Positions 24,405 to 33,492 of a stretch of 64,000 nucleotides of DNA are shown here, piece after piece. The stretch is taken from assembly GCF_024506395.1 (NCBI RefSeq), contig NZ_JANIBO010000001.1, forward strand, positions 1,674,001 through 1,738,000, given 5' to 3'. A model generated the notes under the pieces. That model saw only the letters and a list, made by a program, of their open reading frames with translations, ran no database searches and was not told where the DNA came from. Position 1 is the stretch's first letter; every line of letters starts with the position of its first letter. The DNA comes from Cetobacterium sp. NK01. Its GTDB lineage: Bacteria > Fusobacteriota > Fusobacteriia > Fusobacteriales > Fusobacteriaceae. Position numbers and translations under genes: made by a program.

Positions 24405-25754
24405 ATGGATATTTTAAGATCTGTAATTAATGGAACTAACGTAATTTTATGGGAAAAGAATGTACTTGTTATTATGCTTATAGGAATGGCTTTGTATGCA
24501 AGTTATAAAACTAAGTTTATGCAAATTAGATTATTTAAAGAAATAATAAAAACATTAAAAGGAGAGAGAATAGATGGGGAGAAAATAAGCTCTTTAGAAG
24601 CCTTTTATCTTGGAACAGCTTGTAGAGTAGGAGCAGGAAATATTGCTGGTGTTGTTGCTGCAATATCTATAGGAGGCCCAGGAGCTTTATTTTGGATGTG
24701 GATAGTAGCTCTGTTAGGAGCATCAACTTCTTTCATTGAATCGGTTCTAGCAGTTGTTTATAGAGAAAAAGATGTTAAAGGAAATTATAGAGGTGGAACT
24801 CCATGGATTATAAAAAATCGTTTAAAAAATAAATGGTTAGGTATAGTTTATGCTTTAGCTTCAATTGTATGTTATGTAGGTGTAATTCAGGTTATGTCTA
24901 ATTCAGTTACAGAATCAATAGTGGGTGCGTATAAGATAAACGCGAAAGTGGTAGCTATTATTTTAGCTATACTAGTTGGTGCAACAATTTTTATAAAAGG
25001 AAAAAAGGATACAATTGTAAAAGCACTTAATAAAGTTGTACCTATAATGGCATTCATGTATTTAGCAGTTGTAGTTTATGTACTATTAACAAATATAACT
25101 CAAATACCATTTGTTTTTGGAAAGATATTTTCAGCTGCATTTGGAGTAAACGAAATTGCAGGTGGTGCTTTAGGAGGAGTTATTATGCAAGGAGTTAGAA
25201 GAGGGTTATTTTCAAATGAAGCTGGAAGTGGAAATGGAAATTATGCAGCTGCACTAGCAGATGTAGATGAACCTGTAAAGCAAGGAATGATTCAATCTTT
25301 GAGTGTATTTGTAGATACATTAATAATATGTAGTGCAACAGCTTTTGTTGTACTTTTAGGAGATATGAATGCGTTAGAAGGAATGAGTGGAATGATACTA
25401 TTCCAAGAAGCTTTAAGAGGACATATAGGATGGATAGGAATACCTTTTACAGTTATAATATTATTTTTCTTCTCTTTTAGTACAATACTTGGTGTAACTT
25501 TTTATGGAAGAAATGCTTTACAATTTATTACTGAAAATTCTAAAATAAATATTATTTATCAATTAGTAGTAGTTTGGATGGTTTATATTGGAGGAGTTGA
25601 ACAAAATTACTTCGTTTGGTCTTTAGCAGATTTTGGGTTGGGGCTAATGACTGTTATAAATATTTTGACAATAGCTCCATTAGTTAGTGAAAGTACTGTC
25701 TACTTGGAAAAATATGAGCAAAAATTAAAAGGATATGCTAAAATGAACTCATAA
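24405..25754 (+). CDS. Sodium:alanine/glycine symporter (AGCS family)
   Basis: A 449-residue membrane protein of the AlsT/DagA family with about 11 helices. Clear family blocks are ACRVGAGNIAGVV followed by IGGPGALFWMW, YRGGTPW, and the later RRGLFSNEAGSGNGNYA with the conserved GSGN. It takes up alanine, glycine or a related neutral amino acid with Na+. The start ATG 24405 has AAAAGGAGGAAAAA. The WYL regulator follows 28 bases later on the same strand, so both are probably one transcript. Confidence 0.92.
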   Translation: MDILRSVINGTNVILWEKNVLVIMLIGMALYASYKTKFMQIRLFKEIIKTLKGERIDGEKISSLEAFYLGTACRVGAGNIAGVVAAISIGGPGALFWMWIVALLGASTSFIESVLAVVYREKDVKGNYRGGTPWIIKNRLKNKWLGIVYALASIVCYVGVIQVMSNSVTESIVGAYKINAKVVAIILAILVGATIFIKGKKDTIVKALNKVVPIMAFMYLAVVVYVLLTNITQIPFVFGKIFSAAFGVNEIAGGALGGVIMQGVRRGLFSNEAGSGNGNYAAALADVDEPVKQGMIQSLSVFVDTLIICSATAFVVLLGDMNALEGMSGMILFQEALRGHIGWIGIPFTVIILFFFSFSTILGVTFYGRNALQFITENSKINIIYQLVVVWMVYIGGVEQNYFVWSLADFGLGLMTVINILTIAPLVSESTVYLEKYEQKLKGYAKMNS

Positions 25755-25782
25755 ATAATTGATTTTATGGGGGAATTAAGTA

Positions 25783-26637
25783 ATGAAAAAGGTAAGAGTT
25801 ACAGTTTCTGAAGATATTTGGAGACTTTTAAAGAAAGACTCAGAAGAATTTGGAATAAATAATAATAAATTATGTAATTTTATTCTGGATAAATTTAAAT
25901 ATACTAAAAAATTTGATATAGATAAACTTATTGAACCTCAAGGAAGACCTTTAAAAAAAGTTGTACAGTTTGATTTGAATGTAGCTAATAAAAGCATATA
26001 TTATGATATATTAAAAGCAAATAATGTAGATATAGAAGCAGAATTTTTTAGAGAATTGTTTGAACTTTATTCGTCACAATTTAAATATCAAAGAGAAATT
26101 TTCATATTTCAAGATACCTATAAAGTAGTTTTAGAAGCCATAAAAAATAAAGTTAAAATAAGAGTGTTGTATATGGAAGAAAGTCTTATAATATCACCTT
26201 ATTTTATAAAAAGAGAAGATCAAGGAGATGAAAATTTTATTTTTTCTTATGATGATGAAAATAAAATTTATAGAAGTATAAAATTAAAAGATGTTATAAT
26301 CTTAGGAGTTTTGAATGAAAAAATTCAAGCTAAAGATAAAAAATATATTGAAAATATGAGAAAAAACTTTGATCCATTTTTAGGTGAAAGGTTATTGATT
26401 AAAGCTGTTTTTACACCTGTTGGAGAAAGTATGCTGAAAAGTTTTACAAATTATAAACCAAAGTTTATAAAAAAAGATGAAAATATCTATCAATTTGAAA
26501 TGACTTTAGAAAATGCTAAATTTTATTTTGCATCTTTTTTAAAAGAAGTAAATATAATAGAACCTGAAAAATTAAGAGAAGAATTAAAAAAATCTTTTTT
26601 AGAAGCTTATAAAATCTATGAAAATAAAAGCAATTAA
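25783..26637 (+). CDS. WYL-domain transcriptional regulator with RHH-like N-terminus
   Basis: 284 residues. The N-terminal ~45 (KKVRVTVSEDIWRLLKKDSE onward) resemble a ribbon-helix-helix DNA-binding segment instead of the usual winged helix. From about residue 125 a WYL-like domain follows (AIKNKVKIRVLYMEE, then SPYFIKREDQ, RSIKLKDVIIL), and the last ~85 residues (RLLIKAVFTPVGESML onward) resemble the WCX extension. WYL domains sense nucleotide or other ligands. Being downstream of the alanine symporter and between two brnQ genes, it may control amino-acid uptake. The family call is by eye and moderately secure; the ligand is unknown. Confidence 0.7.
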   Translation: MKKVRVTVSEDIWRLLKKDSEEFGINNNKLCNFILDKFKYTKKFDIDKLIEPQGRPLKKVVQFDLNVANKSIYYDILKANNVDIEAEFFRELFELYSSQFKYQREIFIFQDTYKVVLEAIKNKVKIRVLYMEESLIISPYFIKREDQGDENFIFSYDDENKIYRSIKLKDVIILGVLNEKIQAKDKKYIENMRKNFDPFLGERLLIKAVFTPVGESMLKSFTNYKPKFIKKDENIYQFEMTLENAKFYFASFLKEVNIIEPEKLREELKKSFLEAYKIYENKSN

Positions 26638-26641
26638 AAAC

Positions 26642-26670
26642 TTGAAAAAATAAAAAAAAAGTGTTATTAT
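26642..26670 (+). promoter_or_regulatory. Promoter upstream of brnQ copy 2
   Basis: TTGAAA (26642-26647), a 17-base spacer and TATTAT (26665-26670) preceded by TGT (extended -10), immediately after the WYL gene stop. It lies before, not after, the hairpin at 26701, so its transcript would have to pass that terminator-like element to reach brnQ. Confidence 0.6.
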
Positions 26671-26700
26671 TTACAAAAATTAAAATTAATTATCAAAATA

Positions 26701-26733
26701 AAAGCAATCTAATTTTCAGATTGCTTTTTTAAT
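26701..26733 (+). terminator. Terminator-like hairpin between the WYL gene and brnQ copy 2
   Basis: AAAGCAATCT (26701-26710) pairs with AGATTGCTTT (26718-26727) and runs into six T. It ends the symporter-WYL transcript, or acts as an attenuator in the brnQ leader, since a good promoter lies just before it. Confidence 0.8.
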
Positions 26734-26762
26734 AATATTTATTTTAATCAAGGGGAGGAAAG

Positions 26763-27995
26763 ATGAATAAAAGAAAAGAGATTTTAGTTTTAGGGTTGGC
26801 ATTATTTTCTATGTTTTTTGGAGCAGGAAATCTATTATTTCCACCATCGTTGGGAGTTGCTGTTGGTCAAAGTTGGTTTGTTGCTGGAATTGGATTTTTT
26901 ATAACAGGAGTAGGGTTACCTTTATTAGGAATATTAGCTTTTACAAAAGGTGGAAGTTTAGAGGAGTTCTCAAGTAAAGTATCTAAAAAATTTAACACAG
27001 TTTATTTAACAACATTAATCTTAGTTATAGGGCCATTATTTGCTATTCCAAGGACAGGATCAACTACTTTTGAAATGGGAGTTTTACCATTGATTGGAGG
27101 GTTAGATCCAAAGATTACAGCTATATTAACTTCAATTATATTCTTTGGAGTAACTTTATTTTTAGTTTTAAATGAATCAAAAGTAACAGATGTATTAGGG
27201 AAGTTCTTAACTCCAATTATTTTAATAATTTTAGCTTTGATAACATTCTTTGGAATTATTAATCCTATAGGGACTCCAGTAGAAAGTATTGTTGAAGGAA
27301 GTCAATTTTCATATGGATTTATTAATGGGTATCAAACTATGGATGCATTAGCATCGGTATTATTTGGAGTAATAATAGTTAAGGGATTAGAGGGAAAAGG
27401 AGTAACAGATTCAAAAGAACAAAAAGTATTCTTAACAGGTGCTGGATTTATTGCAGCTATTGGGTTAGGATTAATATACTTTAGTTTAATTTATTTAGGA
27501 GCTCAAATAAGTAGTGTAAAAAATTTATCAACTGCTCAAACAGCTTTAATGGTGGCTGAGTTAACATTAGGAAACTCAGGGAAAGTTGCTTTTGGAATCT
27601 GTGTAGCTGCTGCTTGTTTAACAACCTCAGTGGGATTAACGGCTTTGGTAAGCGATTGGTTTTCAAAGTTAACTAATGTCTCTTATAAGATGGTTGCTAC
27701 AATAACTTGTTTATTTTCAGCAGTTCTAGCAGTTGCGGGATTAGATTATATTATAAGTTTAGCAGTACCAGTATTAGTAGTTCTTTACCCAGTTACAATT
27801 GTTTTAATAATTTTAAATATTTTTGGAGTTGAAAATAGAAATTCTTTTGTTTTTCCTACGATTGTAACTTTAATTGTTAGCATTTTAGAAGTTTTAAAAG
27901 TTAATTTATCATTTATTCCATTAGCAGGATTAGGTTTTGCATGGATAATTCCAGCAATTATTGCCTTCTTAATCGGAAAAGTAATAAAAAATTAA
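26763..27995 (+). CDS. brnQ: Branched-chain amino acid carrier BrnQ, copy 2
   Basis: A 410-residue LIVCS-family symporter, a close paralogue of the copy at 22843 (shared GLALFSMFFGAGNLLFPPS-like start, LILVIGPLFAIPRTGSTTFE and ACLTTSVGL blocks). Differences concentrate in the C-terminal third and in loops. The ribosome site is GGGGAGGAAAG before ATG 26763. It has its own promoter or attenuated leader and a strong terminator. The two copies may differ in affinity or expression. Confidence 0.93.
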   Translation: MNKRKEILVLGLALFSMFFGAGNLLFPPSLGVAVGQSWFVAGIGFFITGVGLPLLGILAFTKGGSLEEFSSKVSKKFNTVYLTTLILVIGPLFAIPRTGSTTFEMGVLPLIGGLDPKITAILTSIIFFGVTLFLVLNESKVTDVLGKFLTPIILIILALITFFGIINPIGTPVESIVEGSQFSYGFINGYQTMDALASVLFGVIIVKGLEGKGVTDSKEQKVFLTGAGFIAAIGLGLIYFSLIYLGAQISSVKNLSTAQTALMVAELTLGNSGKVAFGICVAAACLTTSVGLTALVSDWFSKLTNVSYKMVATITCLFSAVLAVAGLDYIISLAVPVLVVLYPVTIVLIILNIFGVENRNSFVFPTIVTLIVSILEVLKVNLSFIPLAGLGFAWIIPAIIAFLIGKVIKN

Positions 27996-28035
27996 TTATA
28001 AAGTTTGTTTATATATACTTAATATATTAAAATAG

Positions 28036-28066
28036 AACTCAATCAATATTTGATTGAGTTTTTTTT
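28036..28066 (+). terminator. Terminator after brnQ copy 2
   Basis: AACTCAATCA (28036-28045) pairs with TGATTGAGTT (28051-28060), followed by TTTTTT. Confidence 0.88.
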
Positions 28067-28076
28067 AAATATTAGC

Positions 28077-28105
28077 TTGAAAAAAAAGGATAATAGGTGT
28101 ATAAT
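28077..28105 (+). promoter_or_regulatory. Near-consensus promoter of the FNT gene
   Basis: TTGAAA (28077-28082), a 17-base spacer and a perfect TATAAT (28100-28105), 35 bases before the GTG start. Confidence 0.75.
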
Positions 28106-28140
28106 TCGAAACTGTATGAAAAAAAATCAGGAGGGAAAGA

Positions 28141-28902
28141 GTGAAGGTTTATTTAACAAACAAAGAAACAACAGAGCAAGTTCTTCTTTTAGGAGAAAAT
28201 AAAGGGCATTACTCGTTTACTAAAACAACTTTATTAGGTTTTATGGGAGGTGTATATATAGCTCTTTCAGCTTTAGGAAACTTAATTGCCAATTTCACAG
28301 TAGGTGGTGGAGCAGGTAAATTTATAGGAGCTGCTGTTTTCCCAACAGGACTAATGTTAGTTGTATTAGTCGGAGGATCTTTATTTACAGGTGATTGTTT
28401 AGGATTATTAGCATTTACAAAAGGAAAAGTAGAAAAAACAACATATACAAGAAATTTATGTGCAGTTTGGATAGGGAATTTTTTAGGATCAATATTTATA
28501 GCGTATGTATCTTATTTAGCTGGTAATTACTCATCGCCAGAATTTTCAAAATATGTAGTTGGAGTAGCAGAACACAAGGTTCATCTTACATTTGTAGAAG
28601 CTGTAGCTAGTGGATTTTTATGTAATGTGTTAGTTGCAATTGGAGTTTGGTTTGCTTTAGCTGCAAAGGATTTAGCAGGAAAAATATTAGCAATATGGTT
28701 TCCTATTATGTTATTTATATTAGGTGGTTTTCAGCACGTTGTTGCAAATATGTATTATGTAAGTATAGGAAAAATATTGATGTCATCAGTATACACACCA
28801 AGTGAAATGGCAATACATTTTTTAGCTGTGACAATAGGAAATTTCTTATCAGGAGCTCTATTTTTACCTCTAATATACAAAAAATTATATATGAATGAGT
28901 AA
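28141..28902 (+). CDS. Formate/nitrite transporter (FNT) family channel
   Basis: A 253-residue inner-membrane protein with six helices and the aquaporin-like FNT fold. Visible are TLLGFMGGVYIALSALGN, LFTGDCLGLLAF (first broken helix), GFLCNVLVAIGVWFA, and GFQHVVANMYY with the central pore histidine. FNT members carry formate, nitrite, hydrosulfide or lactate. In a mixed-acid fermenter formate export or import is plausible, but no pyruvate formate-lyase gene is adjacent to decide it. The start is GTG 28141 with CAGGAGGGA. Confidence 0.88.
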   Translation: MKVYLTNKETTEQVLLLGENKGHYSFTKTTLLGFMGGVYIALSALGNLIANFTVGGGAGKFIGAAVFPTGLMLVVLVGGSLFTGDCLGLLAFTKGKVEKTTYTRNLCAVWIGNFLGSIFIAYVSYLAGNYSSPEFSKYVVGVAEHKVHLTFVEAVASGFLCNVLVAIGVWFALAAKDLAGKILAIWFPIMLFILGGFQHVVANMYYVSIGKILMSSVYTPSEMAIHFLAVTIGNFLSGALFLPLIYKKLYMNE

Positions 28903-28907
28903 TGAAA

Positions 28908-28940
28908 AAGGAGTAGAATTTTCTACTCCTTAATTTTTTA
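28908..28940. terminator. Bidirectional terminator between FNT and SDR genes
   Basis: AAGGAGTAGA (28908-28917) pairs with TCTACTCCTT (28922-28931). Plus reading gives a T-rich tail (TAATTTTTT) and minus reading gives CTTTTTC. Confidence 0.8.
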
Positions 28941-29711
28941 ATTTTCTCTATGAACAGTTCTTCCGTCAGCTTGATGATTAGGTGTCATAGCAATCTCTGT
29001 CAGCTGAATATTTTCAGGTAAACCAGTTGCGTAAATGATAACATTAGCAACATCATCAGGTGTTAAGGCGTCAATTCCCTTATAAGTATTATTTGCTTTT
29101 TCAATATCTCCTTTGAATCTAACTTTACTAAATTCAGTTTCAACCAAACCTGGTTTTATATTTGTAACCTTTATGTTTGTATCAACTAAATCAATTCTAA
29201 GTCCATCTGAAAAAGTTTTAACAGCTGCTTTAGAGGCACAATAAATTGCTCCTCCAGCATAAGCGGTATCTCCAGCAATTGATCCAATATTGACAATGTG
29301 TCCAGAATTATTTTTTAACATTAGAGGAACAATGGCGCTAGTAATGTAAAGCATTCCTTTTATATTCGTGTCAATAACAGTGTCGATATCACTAGGAGAA
29401 GCTAGGTAAACTTTATCTAAACCTAAAGCCAAACCAGCATTGTTAATAAGAATATCAATTTTTTTAAATGATTCAGGTAAAAGATTAACTTTAGTTTCAA
29501 CATCTTTACTGTTACGAACATCAATAACTAAAGTATAAACTCTAACACCGTATTTTCTAACCACTTCCTCTTTTAAAGAATCTAATAAATCAGAACTTCT
29601 AGCTGTTAAGATAAGGTTAGCTCCCTTTTCAGCATACGCCAATGCACAACTTCTTCCAATACCTTTTGTTGCTCCAGTGATAAAAACAGTTTTACCATAT
29701 AAATTGTTCAT
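28938..29711 (-). CDS. Short-chain dehydrogenase, YdfG-like
   Basis: A 257-residue classical SDR: TGATKGIGRS cofactor loop, NNAG, serine in IGSIAG, and YCASKAAVKTFSDGLR with the catalytic Tyr and Lys. The tail TPNHQADGRTVHR is typical of the YdfG/serine (3-hydroxy acid) dehydrogenase group, which oxidises serine, allo-threonine and similar 3-hydroxy acids with NADP+. Last gene of the minus-strand run behind aroK (11 bases apart). The exact substrate is not readable. Confidence 0.87.
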   Translation of the reverse strand: MNNLYGKTVFITGATKGIGRSCALAYAEKGANLILTARSSDLLDSLKEEVVRKYGVRVYTLVIDVRNSKDVETKVNLLPESFKKIDILINNAGLALGLDKVYLASPSDIDTVIDTNIKGMLYITSAIVPLMLKNNSGHIVNIGSIAGDTAYAGGAIYCASKAAVKTFSDGLRIDLVDTNIKVTNIKPGLVETEFSKVRFKGDIEKANNTYKGIDALTPDDVANVIIYATGLPENIQLTEIAMTPNHQADGRTVHREN

Positions 29712-29722
29712 AGAAAACCCCC

Positions 29723-30241
29723 TTAGCTTAATATATAAGCATTTTTTATTTTTTCAACACTATCGTAAATATTTGTATTTAAATCTATCTTAATAGAAAA
29801 ATCAGAAGAGATTTTATAAAGAGTTTGTCTTTTTTCATACAAATCTTGGATAGTTTTAAAAACATCTTCGGAATTATTAAGAAGCGGTCTTGTTTTACTT
29901 CTTTTAACTCTTTCATAAATAGTATTTATATCACAATCTAGGTACACTACAAAAGAAGTGGATTTTAAATTTTTAATATTTACATTATCTATAATAGCTC
30001 CACCACCTGTAGAAATGACTATGTTGTTATCTCTAGATTCCTCTTCGATAATAGATCTCTCTAAATCTCTAAAATATTTTTCACCATGCTCTTCAAATAT
30101 TTCAGGAATAGTTTTTTTTTCCCGGATAGATATACAACGATCAATATCTATGAATTTCATATCTAAACTTTTAGCTAAAATTCTACCAATAGTAGTTTTT
30201 CCACTTCCCATAAAGCCTATCAGAGCGATATTAGATTTCAT
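29723..30241 (-). CDS. aroK: Shikimate kinase
   Basis: Phosphorylates shikimate at O3 in aromatic amino-acid synthesis. 172 residues with P-loop GFMGSGKTT, substrate Asp in FIDIDRCI, STGGGAI, and the lid/adenine loop RSKTRPLL. The length is normal. It is five bases behind the DUF1904 gene, and aroQ of the same pathway lies at 63421 in a separate operon. Confidence 0.95.
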   Translation of the reverse strand: MKSNIALIGFMGSGKTTIGRILAKSLDMKFIDIDRCISIREKKTIPEIFEEHGEKYFRDLERSIIEEESRDNNIVISTGGGAIIDNVNIKNLKSTSFVVYLDCDINTIYERVKRSKTRPLLNNSEDVFKTIQDLYEKRQTLYKISSDFSIKIDLNTNIYDSVEKIKNAYILS

Positions 30242-30246
30242 AAAAT

Positions 30247-30576
30247 TTAAAAATGCTCTCCATTATCGTAATAGTTAGAACCTTCAAGGGGATAGAAGAT
30301 AACTGTAGTGTCGTTATTGTTTGTCAATTTTTTACAAAACTTTGTAATGAAATCAGCAACAATATCTTTTGTTTCCTGACCTCTATCGAACCAAGCTACA
30401 TCTACAAAAGTATATCCAGGAACAATAGCTCCATCAAAAATATATTCAGTTTCAGTGTGTTCAATAGTGAACCAAGTTCTGTCGCATTTGATAATTGAAG
30501 TAAGTTCATCAATTAGTTCTTTACTATTTTCAATTAAAACTTTTTTATCAATACCTCTAAATTTTAAGTGTGGCAT
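30247..30576 (-). CDS. DUF1904 (tautomerase-like) protein
   Basis: A 109-residue soluble protein. It begins MPHLKFRGI, the proline after Met being where the tautomerase/MIF superfamily keeps its catalytic residue. It contains FVDVAWFDRGQETKD and ends LEGSNYYDNGEHF, both characteristic of DUF1904. No activity is established for the family as far as I know. It directly follows the M16 protease gene (stop and start adjacent). Confidence 0.75.
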   Translation of the reverse strand: MPHLKFRGIDKKVLIENSKELIDELTSIIKCDRTWFTIEHTETEYIFDGAIVPGYTFVDVAWFDRGQETKDIVADFITKFCKKLTNNNDTTVIFYPLEGSNYYDNGEHF

Positions 30577-33354
30577 TTACTCCTCCTTTTCTGGCAGAAG
30601 TATAACTTCTACACAGTTGTTTATATTAAGTACTCTATTAGAAAAGCTTCTTATAGAATTATAATCTACAATCTTATTATACCTCATAGGAGTATAAAAT
30701 TCATAGTCTGATATTAAATTTTTTTTATCTAAGAAGTTATCCCAAAAGTTATTAGTTTTTAAAGCTATCTCAAAATTAAGTTCGTAATTTTTTTGTATAT
30801 CTAAAATTTTATTTTCTGGAAAATTTCCGTCTTGTATGTTTTTTATAGTTTGTTTAACTTTAGAGATTACTTCGTCAACTCTCTTAGTATCAGTATTAAA
30901 AGCAATTTGAAGATAATTTTCTCCAAAATTTAATTTTTCAAGATTTGAAGAAGAGGAGATAGAGTAAACTCCACCAATTTTTTCTCTAACATCTTCTATT
31001 AAAAGTATATTTAGAAGATTTGATAAAGCTCCATACATAACTCTATTTTCTATAGAGAAATCTCCAATATAAGGGAAGGTTAAAATAACTGTTGCTTTTT
31101 TATCAACTCCTTTAGTAACAACCTTTTTTATATAAGTATTTGGATAAGAGACATCTAAAGGTTTATAACTTTGTGAATTTTCATTAGTAGGCAGATTAGC
31201 GAAATAATAATCTAAATCTTTTAGCAAAGTTTTTTCATCAATAGAACCAACGATAGTTAATTTATAATCTTTAAAATTAGTGAATAAATTATTAAAAGTA
31301 TTATTGAGTTCATTTTGGTTAATATATGATAGATCCTCAAGAGTTAAAGGTTTTTTTCGAGGGTGATTATTATTAAGAGTTTCTAAATATTCTTTTTTTA
31401 ATAAAGCTCTAGGAGAAAAATCTCTATTTTTAATCAACTCTCTATTTGTTTTTAAATTTGATTCAATAATATTTTCATCAAATTTAGGGTCTGAAATAAG
31501 TGTTCTAAAATACTTTAAAGCTTCAGACAAGTTTTCTTTATTTGTAGAAATTAAGAATCCTTGAGTATAATCATCAATAAATGGTTCAACACTAAAATTT
31601 TTACCCTTAAAGTATAATTCAAGAGAGGAATAGTCGATATCTCCAACTCCAGAACTAGAAAGAATTTCTGGTAAAAAAAGTGAATTTATATATTGTGAGT
31701 AATTTAAACTTGAATTTCCTTGTAGTTTTGTTAATTTAAATGTTATTTTATCTTTATCAAAAGTAGTTTTTTTATATAAAACTTCTATTCCATTAGAAAG
31801 AAGAAGCTTAGTATAATCTTTTTCAACAGAAAGAATTTTAGAGGTACCAGGAACTAACTTTAAATCAACTAACTTAGTATTAAAAGAATTTAATTTAATG
31901 GATGTTGTATTTTGAGATAAAAGTAAATCTATAAGGTCTTTAATATCTTTTTCTTTAGGAAGGGTTTCTTTCATATTCTCTCTTGATGTCAATAAAACAT
32001 CATAATTTGAAGAAAGAATAGATTGTGCAATGCCTTTTAGATCATTAGTATCTATATTTTCTATAATTTTGTTAGTTAATATGTACTCAGTATCAGGTTC
32101 CATAAAAACGTTATTATTCAAAATATAATCTATGATAGAATCCATGAAAGTATCGTTTTTAATACTTTCTTTATTATTAAGAATAGTTTTAAGATTGTTT
32201 AATAAATTTATTTTTTCGTTTTCTAGCTCAGTTTTAGAAATACCATTTATAGAAATATCTTTAAGATTATCAATTATATAAGTTATAGATTGATTTATAT
32301 TGTTGTCTTTTATTAAAGATGAAACAGCGTAAATTCCAGTATCTTTATTAAGAGGAAAATTATAGATTGATGAATAAATAAATGGAGAGTCTTTGTCTTT
32401 AGATAAAATAGAAAATCTTGTATTTAAAATAGAGTTAAGTAATATTTTTTCTAAATTTTTCTTGAAAGAATCTTCAGTATTTATAGATATTATAGGTTCT
32501 TTCCACATTATATTAAAGTTAGTAGTAGTTAATTCAGGATCAGTAAAAATAGTTACAGAGTCTTCTTTAGGAAGAGCGATAGAAAAATGTTCATCGACAA
32601 CCTTTGTTTTATTTTTTAATTGAGAGAAATTATTGGTAATAAGTTGCTTAACCTCATCTACATTAAAGTCTCCAACAGCAACAACAGCCATGTTTTCAGG
32701 TTGATACCATTTTTCATAATAATCTCTCAATCTTTTAGAAGTTGCATTTTTTATAGTTTCAGGAAAACCAATGGGAAATCTTTTAGAATACCAAGAGTCA
32801 CCATATAGAATTTTCTTTTGCAAATCACCAACTCTTTGAGAAATACCTTGTCTTAATCTCCATTCTTCAATAATTATATTTTTTTCATTTTCAACATCTT
32901 TTGAATCTAAAGTTACTTCTGAAGCCCATTCTTTAAGAACGTCAAAACCAGTTTCTAAATCTTTTTTAGAAGTTGGAACTTGAAGTTTATAAACAGTTTC
33001 AGAAAAACTAGTGTAAGCATTTAAATCTCCACCAAAACTAAGTCCTAATGATTGAAGATATTTAATAAGTTCATTTTTTTTATATTTAGTAGTACCATTA
33101 AAAGCCATGTGCTCTAAAAAATGTGCTAATCCTTGTTGATCCTCCTCCTCATAAAGAGAACCAGCTTTCACTACAAGGTTCAAAGAAGCTCTATTTTCAG
33201 GTTTTTTATTTTTAAATATATAATATTGTAAACCATTGTCAAAAGTTCCTGAAATTAAATTTTCAGATACTTTTAAATCTGTGGTACTGTTACTAAAAAC
33301 CAAAAGTTGTAGAGTAAAAAACATTAGAGTAAATAACAATATTCTTTTTTTCAT
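30577..33354 (-). CDS. Periplasmic M16 family zinc protease (PqqL-like)
   Basis: A 925-residue exported protease with two M16 repeats. After a signal peptide (about residues 1-20) the active half carries inverted zinc motif HFLEHMAFNGT and the third metal ligand in ENEKNIIIEEWRL. The second half (from about residue 510) is the inactive partner domain with the R/Y-type segment near VYSISSSS. Such enzymes degrade peptides inside a clamshell in the periplasm. Ribosome site GAGGAGG. First gene of the operon with DUF1904, aroK and SDR. The substrate is unknown. Confidence 0.9.
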   Translation of the reverse strand: MKKRILLFTLMFFTLQLLVFSNSTTDLKVSENLISGTFDNGLQYYIFKNKKPENRASLNLVVKAGSLYEEEDQQGLAHFLEHMAFNGTTKYKKNELIKYLQSLGLSFGGDLNAYTSFSETVYKLQVPTSKKDLETGFDVLKEWASEVTLDSKDVENEKNIIIEEWRLRQGISQRVGDLQKKILYGDSWYSKRFPIGFPETIKNATSKRLRDYYEKWYQPENMAVVAVGDFNVDEVKQLITNNFSQLKNKTKVVDEHFSIALPKEDSVTIFTDPELTTTNFNIMWKEPIISINTEDSFKKNLEKILLNSILNTRFSILSKDKDSPFIYSSIYNFPLNKDTGIYAVSSLIKDNNINQSITYIIDNLKDISINGISKTELENEKINLLNNLKTILNNKESIKNDTFMDSIIDYILNNNVFMEPDTEYILTNKIIENIDTNDLKGIAQSILSSNYDVLLTSRENMKETLPKEKDIKDLIDLLLSQNTTSIKLNSFNTKLVDLKLVPGTSKILSVEKDYTKLLLSNGIEVLYKKTTFDKDKITFKLTKLQGNSSLNYSQYINSLFLPEILSSSGVGDIDYSSLELYFKGKNFSVEPFIDDYTQGFLISTNKENLSEALKYFRTLISDPKFDENIIESNLKTNRELIKNRDFSPRALLKKEYLETLNNNHPRKKPLTLEDLSYINQNELNNTFNNLFTNFKDYKLTIVGSIDEKTLLKDLDYYFANLPTNENSQSYKPLDVSYPNTYIKKVVTKGVDKKATVILTFPYIGDFSIENRVMYGALSNLLNILLIEDVREKIGGVYSISSSSNLEKLNFGENYLQIAFNTDTKRVDEVISKVKQTIKNIQDGNFPENKILDIQKNYELNFEIALKTNNFWDNFLDKKNLISDYEFYTPMRYNKIVDYNSIRSFSNRVLNINNCVEVILLPEKEE

Positions 33355-33492
33355 TAATAATCCTCCTCGCTATAGATGTAAAATATATTTAAATATTAAC
33401 ATTTTATAACTTTTATTAAAAGGATTATTTAGTAGATTTTTTTAAATAAAATTGTTAAAATATAACGAATAAATATAAAAGTGGAGGATAAC

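Noticed and set aside
26661-26732. A GTG-started leader peptide of 23 codons rich in Leu and Ile codons before brnQ copy 2
   Set aside because: The predicted transcription start lies after its GTG, there is no ribosome site, and such codons are common by chance in AT-rich DNA.
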